A DNA stretch of 64,000 nt from Trifolium pratense (lineage: Eukaryota > Streptophyta > Magnoliopsida > Fabales > Fabaceae): positions 22,746,777-22,810,776 of the forward strand of contig NC_060063.1 of NCBI RefSeq assembly GCF_020283565.1, in the 5' to 3' direction. Positions 1-12,102 of the stretch are shown piece by piece. Position 1 is the first letter of the stretch. Each line of letters begins with the position of its first letter. A program made the position numbers and the translations under genes. Below the pieces are notes generated by a model. That model made no database searches. It had not been told where the DNA came from and saw only the letters and a list, made by a program, of their open reading frames with translations.

Positions 1-390
1 TTGCTGACACGTAATCTTCTGACCGCCACTCTCGCTTAGCAAGAACTCCCGCTTTCACCTTGTCGAAGCTCGTTGAATGACTTGAGCAGCTCCGTGCCAA
101 TTTTTTGTTGATTCTCAATGTGCCCTCGCCTTGGCCTCGCTTAGCGAGAAAGTGAAAACTTCAATCCTTTGTTTCTTGGTCAGAATTCATCTGTTGACCC
201 ACAAACCTACAAAAATTGTTGAAATTAAGTAAAAGGAGTATAAATTGATCATTTCACTCGCAAAACTCATATTTACATAATAGTGGGAAATTTTAATTGA
301 ATAACTTGCAAAATAAGTCACTAAATGTCTTAATTTAATATGTAATTTTACTATTTTTTGACACTTATCAATCTCTCATCATTTTTATCT
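1..390. repeat. Probable LTR-retroelement scrap at left edge
   Basis: The first 150 bases hold two copies of a CTCGCTTAGC word, near 32 and 139, the second as CGCTTAGCG. The same GC-rich palindromic word fills the middle of the Tekay LTRs at 10500-10730. The rest is AT-rich with no reading frame. I infer the tail of an LTR continuing left of the window, but no terminus, PBS or PPT is visible, so family and orientation are open. Confidence 0.35.
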
Positions 391-1050
391 TAAATTGAGT
401 ACTCTATTTCGTTTCTATTTGAAGATCCCAACTTTTGTAAGTGGCTTTGGTTTTGACTTTTGAGTAGTGAATTAGCACACCTTATGCTTAATTCACTCTT
501 TAATAAATTTTGCTTATTCAAAAATAATAATAATTAGACATTAAAACTGAGATGTCCTATTGAACAATTTAACTATTTTATTAACCACAAAAAACATATA
601 CTATTAATCCCATTTTTAACATATATCTCATTTTACATAAAATAAACATATATCTCATTTTTTTCACGGATTAACATATATATATCAATATTAAAAATTA
701 AGATCAAATCAAATATTTTAGGCCTCAAGTATTTACTACCTGTATCACACTATATTCAATTATGTGTTTTTATTTTTTATTATGTATATATCAATTATTT
801 CTTATTTTTTATATTAATCTTCTGATTCTCAGGAAAAAAATCGGGTCAATTTGTTGTTTGTTTTAGTTTACACATAATAATTGGAATGTTTATTTTTTTA
901 ATATCTTTTTGTTTTAAAAATCCGGTGCCCTTTGTAACTTTGGAGACTTAATAATTCAAGTTTGGTAAAATCACAACGACGACCAAGCTTTCCCTTAAGA
1001 AATTTAATTAATTGAAATATTCTTTTAATAAATTTATAAGCAATGTTTGT
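391..1050. other. AT-rich upstream region of the LdpA-like gene
   Basis: No reading frame or repeat terminus is visible here. The stretch ends in a T-rich run followed by GCAG at 1056-1059, which looks like a 3' splice site just ahead of the ATG. An untranslated leader exon could therefore lie in this interval, but I cannot place it. Confidence 0.4.
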
Positions 1051-1062
1051 TTGTTGCAGATA

Positions 1063-4034
1063 ATGGCTAGTTTGAGATTTTTCTGCACCACAAATATCTC
1101 AGCTGTCTCAACTCAACATAAAGGTTCTTTCTATTTTTCACTCTCTCTGTATATATCTATCTATGTATCTAACATATACTAATGAAATGAATGTGCTTAA
1201 TTCCAGTCAAAAACAATAACAAGTGTGTTCTTCATCAGAAAGTCAAGAACCTCATCAACAACACTTTGGAACTTCCTTCCATTTCATCATCATCGACTAC
1301 TCCAATTGAGTCTCTCCATAAAGGCAATTGGGTCAAGCTCATTTGTGGTGCAAGCTTTGAAGATGTTGTTGATATCAGAAATCTCAGTTTGGTTTACACT
1401 CTTGCTGGAGGTAATTATTATAATTTATTTGGGAGTATTTGGTCCGTAGATATAAATGGTGGGTGACGCAGATGAATAAATATCTTATTAGATTTTTATA
1501 TTGAAAGTATATGTATATCTGGTGTATGAGGCCGACACATGTGATTAAATTCAATTAATTATTTTTATTTTGTCAAATTATTATTGTTTAGGATCTGTTA
1601 GTGTTGTGTCTGGTGTTTGTGTCCGAGTATGTACTACATAAAATGCTAACTTATTTGGCCTTATAAAGGAACACATTAAGGGATTGGACTTTGAGTTAAA
1701 TTATGAGTACTAGAGAACTTATTAAAGTAACTTATAACATAATCTATACAGAACTTTGCTTTGGCTTTAATTGGGTTCTCCACTAGTGGACCGATTGGTC
1801 TCTCAGAATAGTTGGTCCTTGATTTGATTTTATATTTTGTTATAAAATTAGCTTATACATAAGCGCTTATGTGATGAATACTTATATAACTAGTACTTAA
1901 TTAAGCTGTATGTTTGATTATGTCGTTTGTTGCAGTTGACTGCATTGACTGCGCTGCTGATGCATCGGTTGTTAGTGCTGTGAATGAAGGAATTCAAGCT
2001 GCAAAAGACATCTTATGCTGCCATAGAAGACCATGGGTGATGATCAGTGTTAATGATGATAAAGATCTTCATTTTCGCAAAGCCGGTAAGACAGTTCTTA
2101 TACAACATACATCCGAAATCTTATGACATGGTTTAGAGGACGATGACATTCGCAATGAATCTTCATTTGCAGTAACCTTATCCATGTATGCAAAACATAG
2201 TGCCATATGATTCATCTGGTTTATGTGCAATTTTAATTAATTATAAAGCTTAATCTATGCTTAGTGTGACAATTCGCTTAATATATGCTTAGTGTGACAA
2301 TTAATGAAGGTTTTTAGCAATTCCGTCTTAACACAGAATTTGATCCGGAGGACTGTCCAGCCGACTGTTCACGCCCTTGTGAAAATGTGTGTCCTGCAAA
2401 TGCAATCTCATTCCAAGAGAAATCTACTTTAGGAATTTCATATAATACCGAAGCATCAAGAGTAATGAAGGTAATTTTTACTCGATTTTACTTAAAACCT
2501 CAGTTTTTTTTTAACATAAACATGTAAGCCATCTTATAAATCTTGTTTCGTTCAATTGGCTTGAACGTGCAGGACGGTGTCATAACGGAACGCTGTTATG
2601 GCTGTGGTCGATGTCTTCCAGTTTGCCCATATGATAAAATAAGTATAATATTTTCTTAGATTTTTCTCTTAATTATTCGTTTCAGATACATTTAGATGCT
2701 ATCTCTTTTGATATTATTCAATTTTTTAAACAATAAATACTTTTCGTATCGATCCAGGAGAGGTAACGTATGTTAGGGATGCTATTACAACTTCTGATTT
2801 GATCAAGAGAAATGATGTTGATGCTATAGAGATACATACAAGTGGAAGGTAATGAAGGATTTTGAAATTATTTAGCAGATTATATGAAAAGATCAAACTT
2901 CAGTTTTCACTAATGTGAGATATGTTATTTCTATTATGTTTTATTGATCGTTCTAAATACATTTCATTGTGCGAATATGATGCTTCTATTTCTATAGACA
3001 GAGTAGACAGTTCGAAGAACTCTGGCGTGCTTTAGGAGATTCGGTACAAAATTTGAAGCTAGTAGCCGTAAGTCGAGCCTTCTTCAATATTTAAGCGGTT
3101 AATAATACTTTATAAGTTATTTTCATTTGATTCAACAATTTATGATTAAAATGATCCAGGTTAGTTTACCTAATGTTGGAGATTCGACAATATCATCTAT
3201 GAACAAAATGTTCTCGATTATGAAACCAAATCTTAAAAGCTTCAACTTATGGCAGGTGTGGCCTTTCTCTCTTTTAACCAAACTTAACAATAAATTTTTA
3301 TAAGCCAAATTCTATTACATATTACTTTTAACAAATTAATCTTTGCCTTGTATAAACACTAGTTAGACGGCCGTCCAATGAGTGGCGATATTGGTAGAGG
3401 AGCAACTAAGGAGTCAATAGCCTTTGCTGTTCAATTAGCTCAAGCAAAAGATAGACCTCCCGGTTTGTATTAATTCAATTTATGGTTCTTTTAAAACCTT
3501 CACGGGTAGTTTATCATATCATGTCTCTCTTATCCTGGTCATCCAATACCAATAGGCCTTCGGGCTCTATCATATGATTTAACTAACGTTTCATTCCCTT
3601 AACATTGTAGGATTTCTTCAACTTGCTGGTGGAACTAATGCTCACACAATTGAAGGGTTGAAAAGAGAAGGACTCTTTCAAACAACAATCAGTCCATCTA
3701 ATCCATCGTGTGCTTTAATTAGCGGCATAGCTTATGGTGGCTACGCGCGAAAGGTAAAACAATTCATGTCTGATTATTCATTTTTCATTCTGTTTCTGTT
3801 CTTAATTTTCTATGGTTAGATAAAAGAATAGATGTGAGTTATATTATGTGAAATTAACATGCTATTCTTCCCAATTTTACTATTTGCACCCATTTAATTC
3901 AGATTGTTGGTAGAGTATTGAGATCCATGCAATCCCAACATGGTGGAGCTGCTTCAATTGAGGATCATCCTGAGCATCTCTTAATGGCTCTAAGGGAAGC
4001 ACTTGCTTTGGTTGGACCTGTTAAATGTCTATAA
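1063..4034 (+). CDS. LdpA-like iron-sulfur protein, 11 exons, 416 aa
   Basis: Exons read from GT-AG junctions with unbroken phase: 1063-1123, 1207-1410, 1936-2085, 2337-2470, 2573-2642, 2758-2848, 2998-3067, 3160-3255, 3363-3462, 3611-3753, 3903-4034. Together they give 1251 nt. The protein has a Ser/Thr-rich N-terminus that could be a plastid transit peptide. It has a Cys pair at 91/94, a C-x3-C-x3-C-x3-CP motif at 145-158 and a ferredoxin-type C-x2-C-x2-C-x3-CP motif at 191-202, so two 4Fe-4S clusters are likely. The C-terminal half (about 205-416) resembles the LdpA C-terminal domain. In cyanobacteria LdpA links light/redox state to circadian period. Plants lack the Kai clock, and I know no established role for the plant protein. 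No frameshift or stop is seen, and this is the only intact host gene in the window. The start ATG is preceded by TTGCAGATA, so a 5'-UTR intron is possible. Confidence 0.85.
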
Positions 4035-4040
4035 TATTAA

Positions 4041-4220
4041 TAGGAGAATGTTAACATGTGCATATATGGCACATGTTAAGGTAGTAAAAATAGAAATTAT
4101 GCTTTAAAATTTGTGCATTTTAACTTTTCAAGCATTAAATGTCTTGTATCATTAAATGTGAAATTTCTATATTAGGATATTTTATAATGTGCCCTATATG
4201 CACATGTTAACAAGACCCTA
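4041..4220. mobile_element. MITE in the 3' flank of the LdpA-like gene
   Basis: Long terminal inverted repeats face each other: GTTAACATGTGCATATA at 4050 onward and its complement ending at 4211, with about 24 of 25 bases pairing. Weaker matches (TAGG versus CCTA) extend to the limits given. The element begins 6 bp after the stop codon, so it probably lies in the 3' UTR. It has no coding capacity, and the superfamily is not clear from the termini. Confidence 0.65.
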
Positions 4221-5196
4221 AAATACCTAAGAATACCAACTTTTGGGACTCAAAAGCATAAAAAAGTTGGTATAATTTTGCATATTTTAACAAGATGAGT
4301 CAAAATTGCTTTTTGTGGTATAGAACTTTTGGCACTTACTTTGATCATTTTAACAATGTTATCATTTTGTTTGTTCAAAAAATAATGCTGAAATTTTTTC
4401 AATTTAACCCGATTAATTTAATCATTTTGGCACTTAATTATAGTGGTGACTAAATGAGTTCTTCTCTCCTAATCGAACTTTCTTCATATATTGTAAGAGT
4501 CGAAGATCGAACTCCTAACTACTTGATTAAAAAGCTCAACACCTTTAGTTACTATCCCATTTGAATCAATTCAATTGGTACGTACTATCACCTCATAAAT
4601 TGTTGCGCCTGCGCCCTTTTAATCCACGAACGTGGAGACCCATAAAACAACATCCTTGGTCTCCCATAATCAACACAAGAGCCCCTTAACAAAAAATGGG
4701 AACCATGTTTAGATGCGATACAATCGCGGCACCATCAAGTAGGACCATTTCTTTTGATTGTGCCAATATATAGAAGAACTTAAAAATTTGAAAGCTATCA
4801 ATTCCACTGTCTACTAGTATATGATCTATCTAGAGTTAGAGTTTTACTCTACATGAATGAATTGACCTAACATTAAAAAGTGACATTTAAAAAATTCGAA
4901 CTTAAAATATTGAGATAATGCACTCCAAAATTTTAAGTCTTCACCAACAACATTCCACCGAGTATAATATTTACAATTTCAAAAACATTTTTTAGTTTTA
5001 ATTTGAAGTTTACGCCAGCAAGCAACGATGCTTGGGTTGGGGCCATAATTGTACTAACACTGATTTTTATGGTTCAACATATTTTCGTTCCCAACAATTG
5101 AAGTCGAGCACACTTCCACGAATTATAGGTATATCAGCCAATAACCAGCCAACAACTCTTCCCTTTGATGAATTGGTCAAAGAAATTTGGACTAAA
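4221..5196. other. Intergenic, no gene seen
   Basis: AT-rich. A small imperfect inverted repeat (TACCAACTTTT at 4234-4244 and AAAAGTTGGTA at 4262-4272) is the only structure I noticed. The frame over 5032-5226 has no recognisable product and runs into MITE sequence. Confidence 0.4.
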
Positions 5197-5307
5197 TATA
5201 AGAGAAAATTGGTCAAAGAAAGTTGATGTATTTGGTTAAGAATTTGGACTAAATACATCAACTTTTGTTGACCAATTTTCCCTTATATTTTGGGACGGGG
5301 GGAGTAC
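5197..5307. mobile_element. Stowaway-like MITE, left end missing
   Basis: The right end reads TTGGGACGGGGGGAGTA, the complement of the plant Stowaway terminus TACTCCCTCCGTCCC. The body contains inverted stretches around TTGATGTATTTGG and AAATACATCAAC. The matching left terminus is absent, so the copy is truncated or degraded. Confidence 0.55.
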
Positions 5308-5347
5308 TACTACTTTACATAAAAAAAAAATATATATAAATAAATAT

Positions 5348-5442
5348 ACTTTTTTCCGTAATAAAATATAAGAAAAATTTGGTTAAAAAAATTGATATAT
5401 TTGGTTAAAAATTTGGACTAAATACATCAACTTTGTTTGACC
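5348..5442. mobile_element. Stowaway-like MITE, left half (split by copia)
   Basis: This begins with a decayed TACTTTTTTCCGT terminus followed by AAAATATAAG and runs into TTTGACC at 5436-5442. The right half resumes at 26915 with AATTTTCTCTTATATTTTGG and ends near 26950. Removing the copia element and one TGACC copy restores a compact inverted-repeat element of about 130 bp. Confidence 0.6.
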
Positions 5443-5638
5443 TGTTATGAAATATAAGTAGTAGTAATAATATATAAGTATAGAGGAGAGAAGAAGAGAA
5501 GAGAGAAAGAATAGAGATTGTATTATTCTCATCAAGGTGTGTCTTTACATGACAATACAAGTCATATTTATAGGACAATATAATGGGCCAGTGGAATGGA
5601 TCAATGCTTAATGGACATTCACTAAATTATTCATAACA
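5443..5638 (-). repeat. 3' LTR of old copia
   Basis: 196 bp, TG...CA, with 9-bp inverted ends TGTTATGAA/TTCATAACA. It matches 26714-26909 with only a few differences that I noticed. The target copy TGACC precedes it. Confidence 0.85.
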
Positions 5639-8600
5639 CTCCTCCTTGGATGTCCATCGAGGATATGCCTCGTTAAAACCTTACTAGAGAAAACCCATTG
5701 GGAAAAAATCCTAGTGAAGGAAAAAAAGTACATCATCCTTTGTGTGTGAACTGCCTCATTAAAAACCTTACCAGGAAAAACCCAGTGGGACAAAACCATG
5801 GTTAAGGGAAAAAGAGTGCAGAACATATTTATATCTCCCCCTCATAAAGACAATTATATATGAGATGAAGAAAATCAAATAATCTTATGTAGTTGTAGTA
5901 GTTGCTCAAAAGTTTTACTTGAAGCTGACTTTATAGAAAGACATGTCTTATCTTCTTTATCATATAATCTTCTCCAAATATGTAGTTTGTGCAATTATTT
6001 TCATGTTGAATCGTTGCAAGAACCCTTTAGAAGAAAACTCACAAATTCTTGTATCTGATGAATGACACACTTCAACCAAATCACATTCTTGATTTATCTT
6101 CTATTCTCCTCAACTTTCCTCTCATTTTTTTTCTTCATGATATTGTTATTGTTGTTTGTTTCATAGATCTCCATGAGTAATTGTACTTCTTCATGTGAAC
6201 ATATAGTTTGTTTGTGATCTATACCTTTACGAGGATTAAACAAATTACCTGCATATCTAAAATAACAAAATATATACTTGATGATATATTGACAACAAAT
6301 AATAGGTCCATAATGTATTTGGCCCCAATTGAACTAAAATGTGGTACTTCAGGACCAATTAGTTCTTCATCATTTACTCGAACTCTAAAATATTCTTCAA
6401 ATACTTATTTTGTAAGAAATGACAATATTTCAAGCTCTTAAGGAGTCTCTTGATGATATTTTTATCATCAACATAGATAGATAAAAAAAATTCATTGCCA
6501 AATATTTTCTTAAAATGAACAAAGATCATTTTCATATTTCTCACTTGGAAATATTCAACAAGAATATTATACAACATGCATATATATTGCTCGAGTATTT
6601 TAAGGAGACTTATTCATGTTTATTAAGTCACATTTCCAATAGTTTGGTATATGTGTCTCACGAAAATTAAATCCTTTTGGGATTTTCATATAATTATCAA
6701 GTGAGATGATTTTCATGTAATCATCATTATTAAGTGAGCCATTCAAATACATATACTAAACTTAATCAATTATAAAGAAGTTCTGAATTCACTTCAAGTG
6801 AATATGCCTCTTGAAAATTAATGATAGACGTTTATCATTATTCTTTAATAATGAGTCAAACTTTAAATATTTGTATATTTTCTTTTCTCAAATAGTTTGA
6901 AATGTATGTCTCGTGGAAATTAAATCCTTCAAGGAGTTTTATATAATTCACACTAACAAGTGAGCCATACAAATATATTGTGACACATTTTTCAAATAAA
7001 TTGAATTTTCCATGTGTTAATAAACTTAATCAAGTAAGACTTAATTAAGTAAGAGAAGGATTTTGATTTCACTTCAGGTGAATATTTCTCTTCACATTCA
7101 ATGGCAAACTTTTACCAATATGCTTGAATAAAAAAATCAAGCTTTTAATGTTTGTATGTCAACATTTTCTATTCACACGAAAATTAATTCGTATCTATCA
7201 TGTTTTACATCTTCAGGTGTATGGACTGCTGGTCCAAAAATCTTCACTTTGCAAAGTGACTTTAATTACGTAGCAATTGCGTTTTCATTTAGACAATCAT
7301 TGTCTATAATTCTCAATAGAATTTAGTTCATGATCCTCATTAACTTTTTCACAAATAGCGCTATATTATATATAAAATATCGTCAACGTTGACTTCCTTT
7401 CGGTTCCATCATATTCCATTCGTGACATAATTTTCATTCATGACATAATTCGTCGAGATCTCTTTATTATCATAAATTTTAGGTACCTGAGAAGTTCTTC
7501 TGGAACTTATAACTCAATTATGTCAAATACTCTTTTGACAGTTTCATATCCTCACTTGGGTCATCTTTCTTTTTAGCTCATTTTCTTATTTGAGGATTTT
7601 TATCGTTGGAACCGACTGATCTACCACACTTCAGGGTGGTTAATACTGATTTGCAAAATAAGATTGTCCAACAGGGACATCCATTTTGTTTGGAGCATTA
7701 GCAGCTAATAGTTGATTTCATAAATTTTGCAAATGATTTATATTTTGAACATTTGATTCAAACTATGAGGATCAATGTGAGATAATAACATTAATTTATT
7801 TCAAGTGATTTATTTGAACTTCTGGTTCATATTTTTCAGCTGCTTATTCTCTCCCCTAATATTGGGAAAATTAATTCATCACTTGAAAATCAGCCTACAG
7901 GGCTGTAAATAATTCTCCAATTTTTGGCTCAAGATGATTTATAATAGATGGAGATTCATATCAAATACATTTTCCCAATATTCTTTAAGAACAGTTTAAA
8001 TGCATTCTATTGGAGCAATTTCACATACACAACACATCCAAAAATGCTTATATGGGAATCATGTTTATAAACAAAGTTCAAATTGTAAATTAGGGGAGAA
8101 CTTATAATAACTAGTTGGCTTGATGAGAATTAGTATCTCAATATTCATGTTTGAATGTTCCCAAAATATAAATTAGAAGTTATGATCTCATAAGTATCAG
8201 TCATGTAATTACTTTAGACGGCTAAAGAATGGATCTTCAAGTCCATTTTTTGTATGATCATATTCTATTTGATATCGATTTCAATTGACATACGATACTT
8301 ATCAAATATTTTCTAAGAATTTAGAAAATGAGATCCTAGCAAAACTATTTGAAAAAACAAACTCACAAACTTCTGGTTGTGAGTAAACATGCATGTGACC
8401 AATTTAGTTGATGCATCAATTCAAGTCACAAAATATCTAAATGGTCAAAAATCTCAAATTATCAATTTCTTTTGGGAATTAGTAACCAATAAAAATTATT
8501 AGAATGAAGGAACTTCAGGCCCTTCACTATATATTTATAGTTTTTTTTTCGCATCATAATAAATCCGGGATGACCCAACCGGTATTGCCAACAATAAATT

Positions 8601-9538
8601 TAATATGATTTGTAAACTTCTGGTTTACAATAATTTGTGCTTCAATTGCACTATTATATATAAAAGTGTAGTATAAACTTCTGGTTTATAACTTTTTCAT
8701 TACACTTACTTTATTCAAAATATGCGTGGTAATATATAGAGATATTCAGCATCTCTTCATTTCTTGTTCCATATTGATATTCATATATGAATGACAAGAA
8801 GATTATACTTATGCAATTAATTGGTCTGCAAATCAACATCTCCCTTATTATTGGGCTGAATTGTTACTATTGTCATTTATGTCCGTTTAAAAATGTTTCA
8901 TCAAATTAGCGAGTGAGTGCCCTTACCAATCATTGGTACATTTATATAAATGAGCTCCAAGCAAACTTCAGGTTGCCACTCGAATTCTTCCTCGCAAATG
9001 GAGCCAATAAATTTTGATGACTTTACAAGTCATCTCAAATAGCCACAAATCAACAGCAAACCAATATATAATAATAAAAAAATATAATAATAAATCAATG
9101 CAAGGATAATTTAATACTCAATTGTCTTAATAATTCCTCAAAATAATAATTTCAATAACAGTTTGCAAGTGAGCATTCAAATAACAACAAGACAATATAA
9201 AATTTACAAAATATTTACAAATATTCACATAAATAACATTTGGTGTAATAATTATCATAAAAAAACATTTGGTATAATAATTAACAAAATTGAGCCTAAA
9301 ATGAATTTCCAAATAGAACACTTTAACAAAATAATTAACATTAGTGTTACAACTTTTAAAGTAAAAAAGAGTTTCTCATATAATATTTTAGGCTCAAATC
9401 GTAAGATTATATAGTTTAAAATTATATATGATTCTCAGTTCTCACATTCAATCAACACCAAATATTTAAAAATTTCACAAAATAAATTCAAATCCCATAA
9501 ACCAAGGATATGATATTAATATTAAACAAATATTCTTG

Positions 9539-9579
<41 letters not shown>

Positions 9580-9736
9580 TCTGGGTATAAATTATAATTA
9601 AATTTATTTCCAAAAGAAAATAGATATGCTTAAGGTATGAATTATAATTTTATTTCCTAAAGAAAAAAATATCAATTAAATTGATTTATTATGGAAGAAA
9701 AATATTTCCTTAATAAGACACAATTCATACCTTAAG
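5639..9736 (-). pseudogene. Decayed copia pol region, left part
   Basis: No frame above about 80 codons is open. On the minus strand, 7380-7480 still reads like the copia linker between integrase and reverse transcriptase: an EIS-x-NYV block, then a WNRKEV-like block, then VDDIF, with scattered stops. That fixes lineage and orientation. The stretch also carries at least a dozen short palindromes with a five-base TTCWG centre (see findings). A dinucleotide AT run lies at 9545-9573. The Tekay array interrupts the sequence at 9741. Confidence 0.6.
9545..9573. repeat. (AT)n microsatellite
   Basis: An uninterrupted AT dinucleotide run inside the decayed copia, about 29 bp. Confidence 0.9.
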
Positions 9737-9741
9737 CATTG

Positions 9742-11979
9742 TGTAACGACCCATTTTTCGTATTCGTATATTTTATTAAATGTTATTTTATTTATTAATT
9801 GGCTTTTATTATTTTAGTGAGCGACGAATAATTATTTAGCCGATCGTAAGTTATTAGGCGCGAGAACCTTGTTTTGGGCTTAAAGGGGCGTGAGAGGCAT
9901 GGGCCTAAGCCATTTGGGCTTGGTTCATGACCATGAGAAGTAGTATAAGTAGCAAGTCAAACATATGAATAGTATCATAAATCCATTTCTTTGAGTTTGA
10001 GTGAGTAGAAGCAAGATAGAGCAAGAGCTAGGGTTTTGGCTAAGAGAAAGCTTGAGCAAGAGAAGGCTTGGATCATCATCTTTGCTTAAGGTAAGAGATT
10101 AGAATTCATGATTCTTGAGTGGTAAGGAGAGGGGAGATTGTCTATGTCTCCGTTCCCGAACTCTCCCACTCAATTTCTTTTAGATTTTGATTAAGCTTTT
10201 GTATGTGAGTATGATGTTCTTCATCATCACTTTGTATGTGTTAATCACTAGTTTGATTTCATGAAAAATATGTATGTGTTTGGATCATTTTTGGAAAGTT
10301 TATGAAAGTTACTTAAAACCCAAGAAATTGCCATGATTTTGATTGTTAGAGGTATTTGGATGTTTGGAAGGGATGATTAATGTTCCTTGATACCATATAT
10401 GTTCGAAATGGCTGTTTATATGAATTTATAACATGTTTGGGTGAATTTTTGAGTTGATTTAAGGTTAAACCGCCTTAGATAACTCAAGAACAGATATTCT
10501 GTTCTGGTGTGGTTCGCTAAGCGACCAGGAGTTCGCTGTAGCGAACAGGTTCGCTGAAGCTCGCCAATGCTCGCCATGAGCAGGTGACTTCCGGGTGAGG
10601 TTCGCTTAGGCTCGCTAAGCCTTCGCTCAGCGAATAGTTCGTTGAAGCTCGCCAATGCTCGCCATGAGCAGGTTACTTCCTGGTGTGGTTCGCCATGTCT
10701 CGCTAAGGCTTCGCTTAGCGAAGGCCTCTGTGACAGCAATTCTTGTTGATGTTTGTAAGTGTGATTAGGCACTTGTAACATGGTTTAAGGGTATCCTTAC
10801 ATGATTGTTGATACATGTTGATACTGTTAATGCTTATTGTTCATCATTATATGATTGATAAACGTGTATGCAATAAGTTGTAGCTTAATATGAGCAATGT
10901 TATGTTTTGGCATTAATTTGCAATGTTAAGTGAATGTGTTAGGATTGTGTTCCCGCATTCATAAAAGAGTAGCTTCGAGCTAGAGAATATCATATGGTTG
11001 ATATGTGTATGCATACATGCATTCATGATTGTATGTGAACATTGGAAACTTGGGTTCCAATAACGAAAATGGATTATGTGTCCATAATGAAGCCGAGGAT
11101 CGGATTAGATGAATCCATGAGTCCAGAGCTGCTATCCAACAGGATATAAAACTGTTTTGGCTTATCCAAGGGAGATAAGATGGTTCGGTAAGTTCCGACA
11201 TATCCAGCATGATATAAAACTGTTCTTGGTCCACCGTTGGTGAGACATCTTGGTACCACATGCATTTAGTTATGTCTAGGGATGGCATGACAGTGAATTA
11301 ATTGGCATTAGATACCTTAGGGTAAATGCGCATATGTTTGATAAATGGTACGTGACATTATTTGGTTGAATTGTGTTGAACTTTATTAATTGATAATCGT
11401 TTAGTGCGATGTTTTGGCGTGAGTTAGAATATGTATGATGTAGTTCGAAAGTGTAAGGTCTTTCTTATGCTCGTATGATATGCGATTATGTTTTCTAACT
11501 CTCTGCTTTGTGTTATTTGCTGGACCTTTGGGGGTTCAGATATTCAGGCTGAGGATTGTGCCGACGTTTAGACTGCTGTTCTAGCGTGGTGTTGAAGTAC
11601 CTTTTGGTGAGGAGACTTAGCATAGATTACTCCTCTTAGTACTAGCTTTTGACTAGAGTTTGTAAATAGTGAATGCTCTGGTAATGTAACATCGAGTCGG
11701 GGATTACGCTTGGATTTCATCGTATATCGGTGTTACCTTTTTGTTATGCTAGTTCTTGTATAAGTGACATCCTTAGGGATGAATATGGCTTATGTATATA
11801 TATATGTATATATATGCATGCTTGGTTTGATTGGAATCCGCTGTTGCTTTTCATGTTAAATTTCATGCTGCTCTGTGTGTATGCTTGTGTTTTAATTACC
11901 GCGTGGCACTCTGCCTTTACACTTGTTGAAAAGTTTTTAAAATTACGTTTTTAAGGGTAGTATGGGTTAGGGTGTTACA
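9742..11979 (+). repeat. Tekay LTR 1 (5' outer)
   Basis: 2238 bp, begins TGTAACGACCC and ends GGTGTTACA. It differs from LTR 2 and LTR 3 at 10694 (C here, T at 17415 and 24136), the only difference I noticed. It holds a GC-rich block of CGCTAAGC/TCGCTTAGCGA words at 10500-10730 and a tract like AAG-GTAAGAGA at 10088-10098. The small frames inside it are not genes. Confidence 0.92.
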
Positions 11980-11983
11980 ATAG

Positions 11984-11995
11984 TGGTATCAGAGC
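11984..11995 (+). other. Primer binding site, tRNA-iMet type (copy 1)
   Basis: TGGTATCAGAGC four bases after the LTR end, the usual plant PBS complementary to the 3' end of initiator tRNA-Met. The second copy is at 18705-18716. Confidence 0.9.
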
Positions 11996-12102
11996 AGGTC
12001 GGTTCGTGTGAACCAATTAGGACTTTTCTTTTCCCCGTATGAGCATGTGTAGGGAACACTGTTAGTACTTTCTAACGTCTAGTTGTGATTCGTTCAGGAA
12101 TC

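Noticed and set aside
5608..9414. Small frames in the old copia
   Set aside because: No domain; they are remnants or chance frames in AT-rich decayed pol.
10416..11954. Frames of 60-120 codons inside the Tekay LTRs, repeated at 17137-18675 and 23858-25396
   Set aside because: They recur only because the LTR recurs, show no domain, and are explained by GC-rich words and chance.
12085..12102. GTG start for the Tekay polyprotein (also 18806 for copy 2)
   Set aside because: Plant translation starts at ATG; the first ATG with gag downstream is at 12103 (18824 in copy 2).
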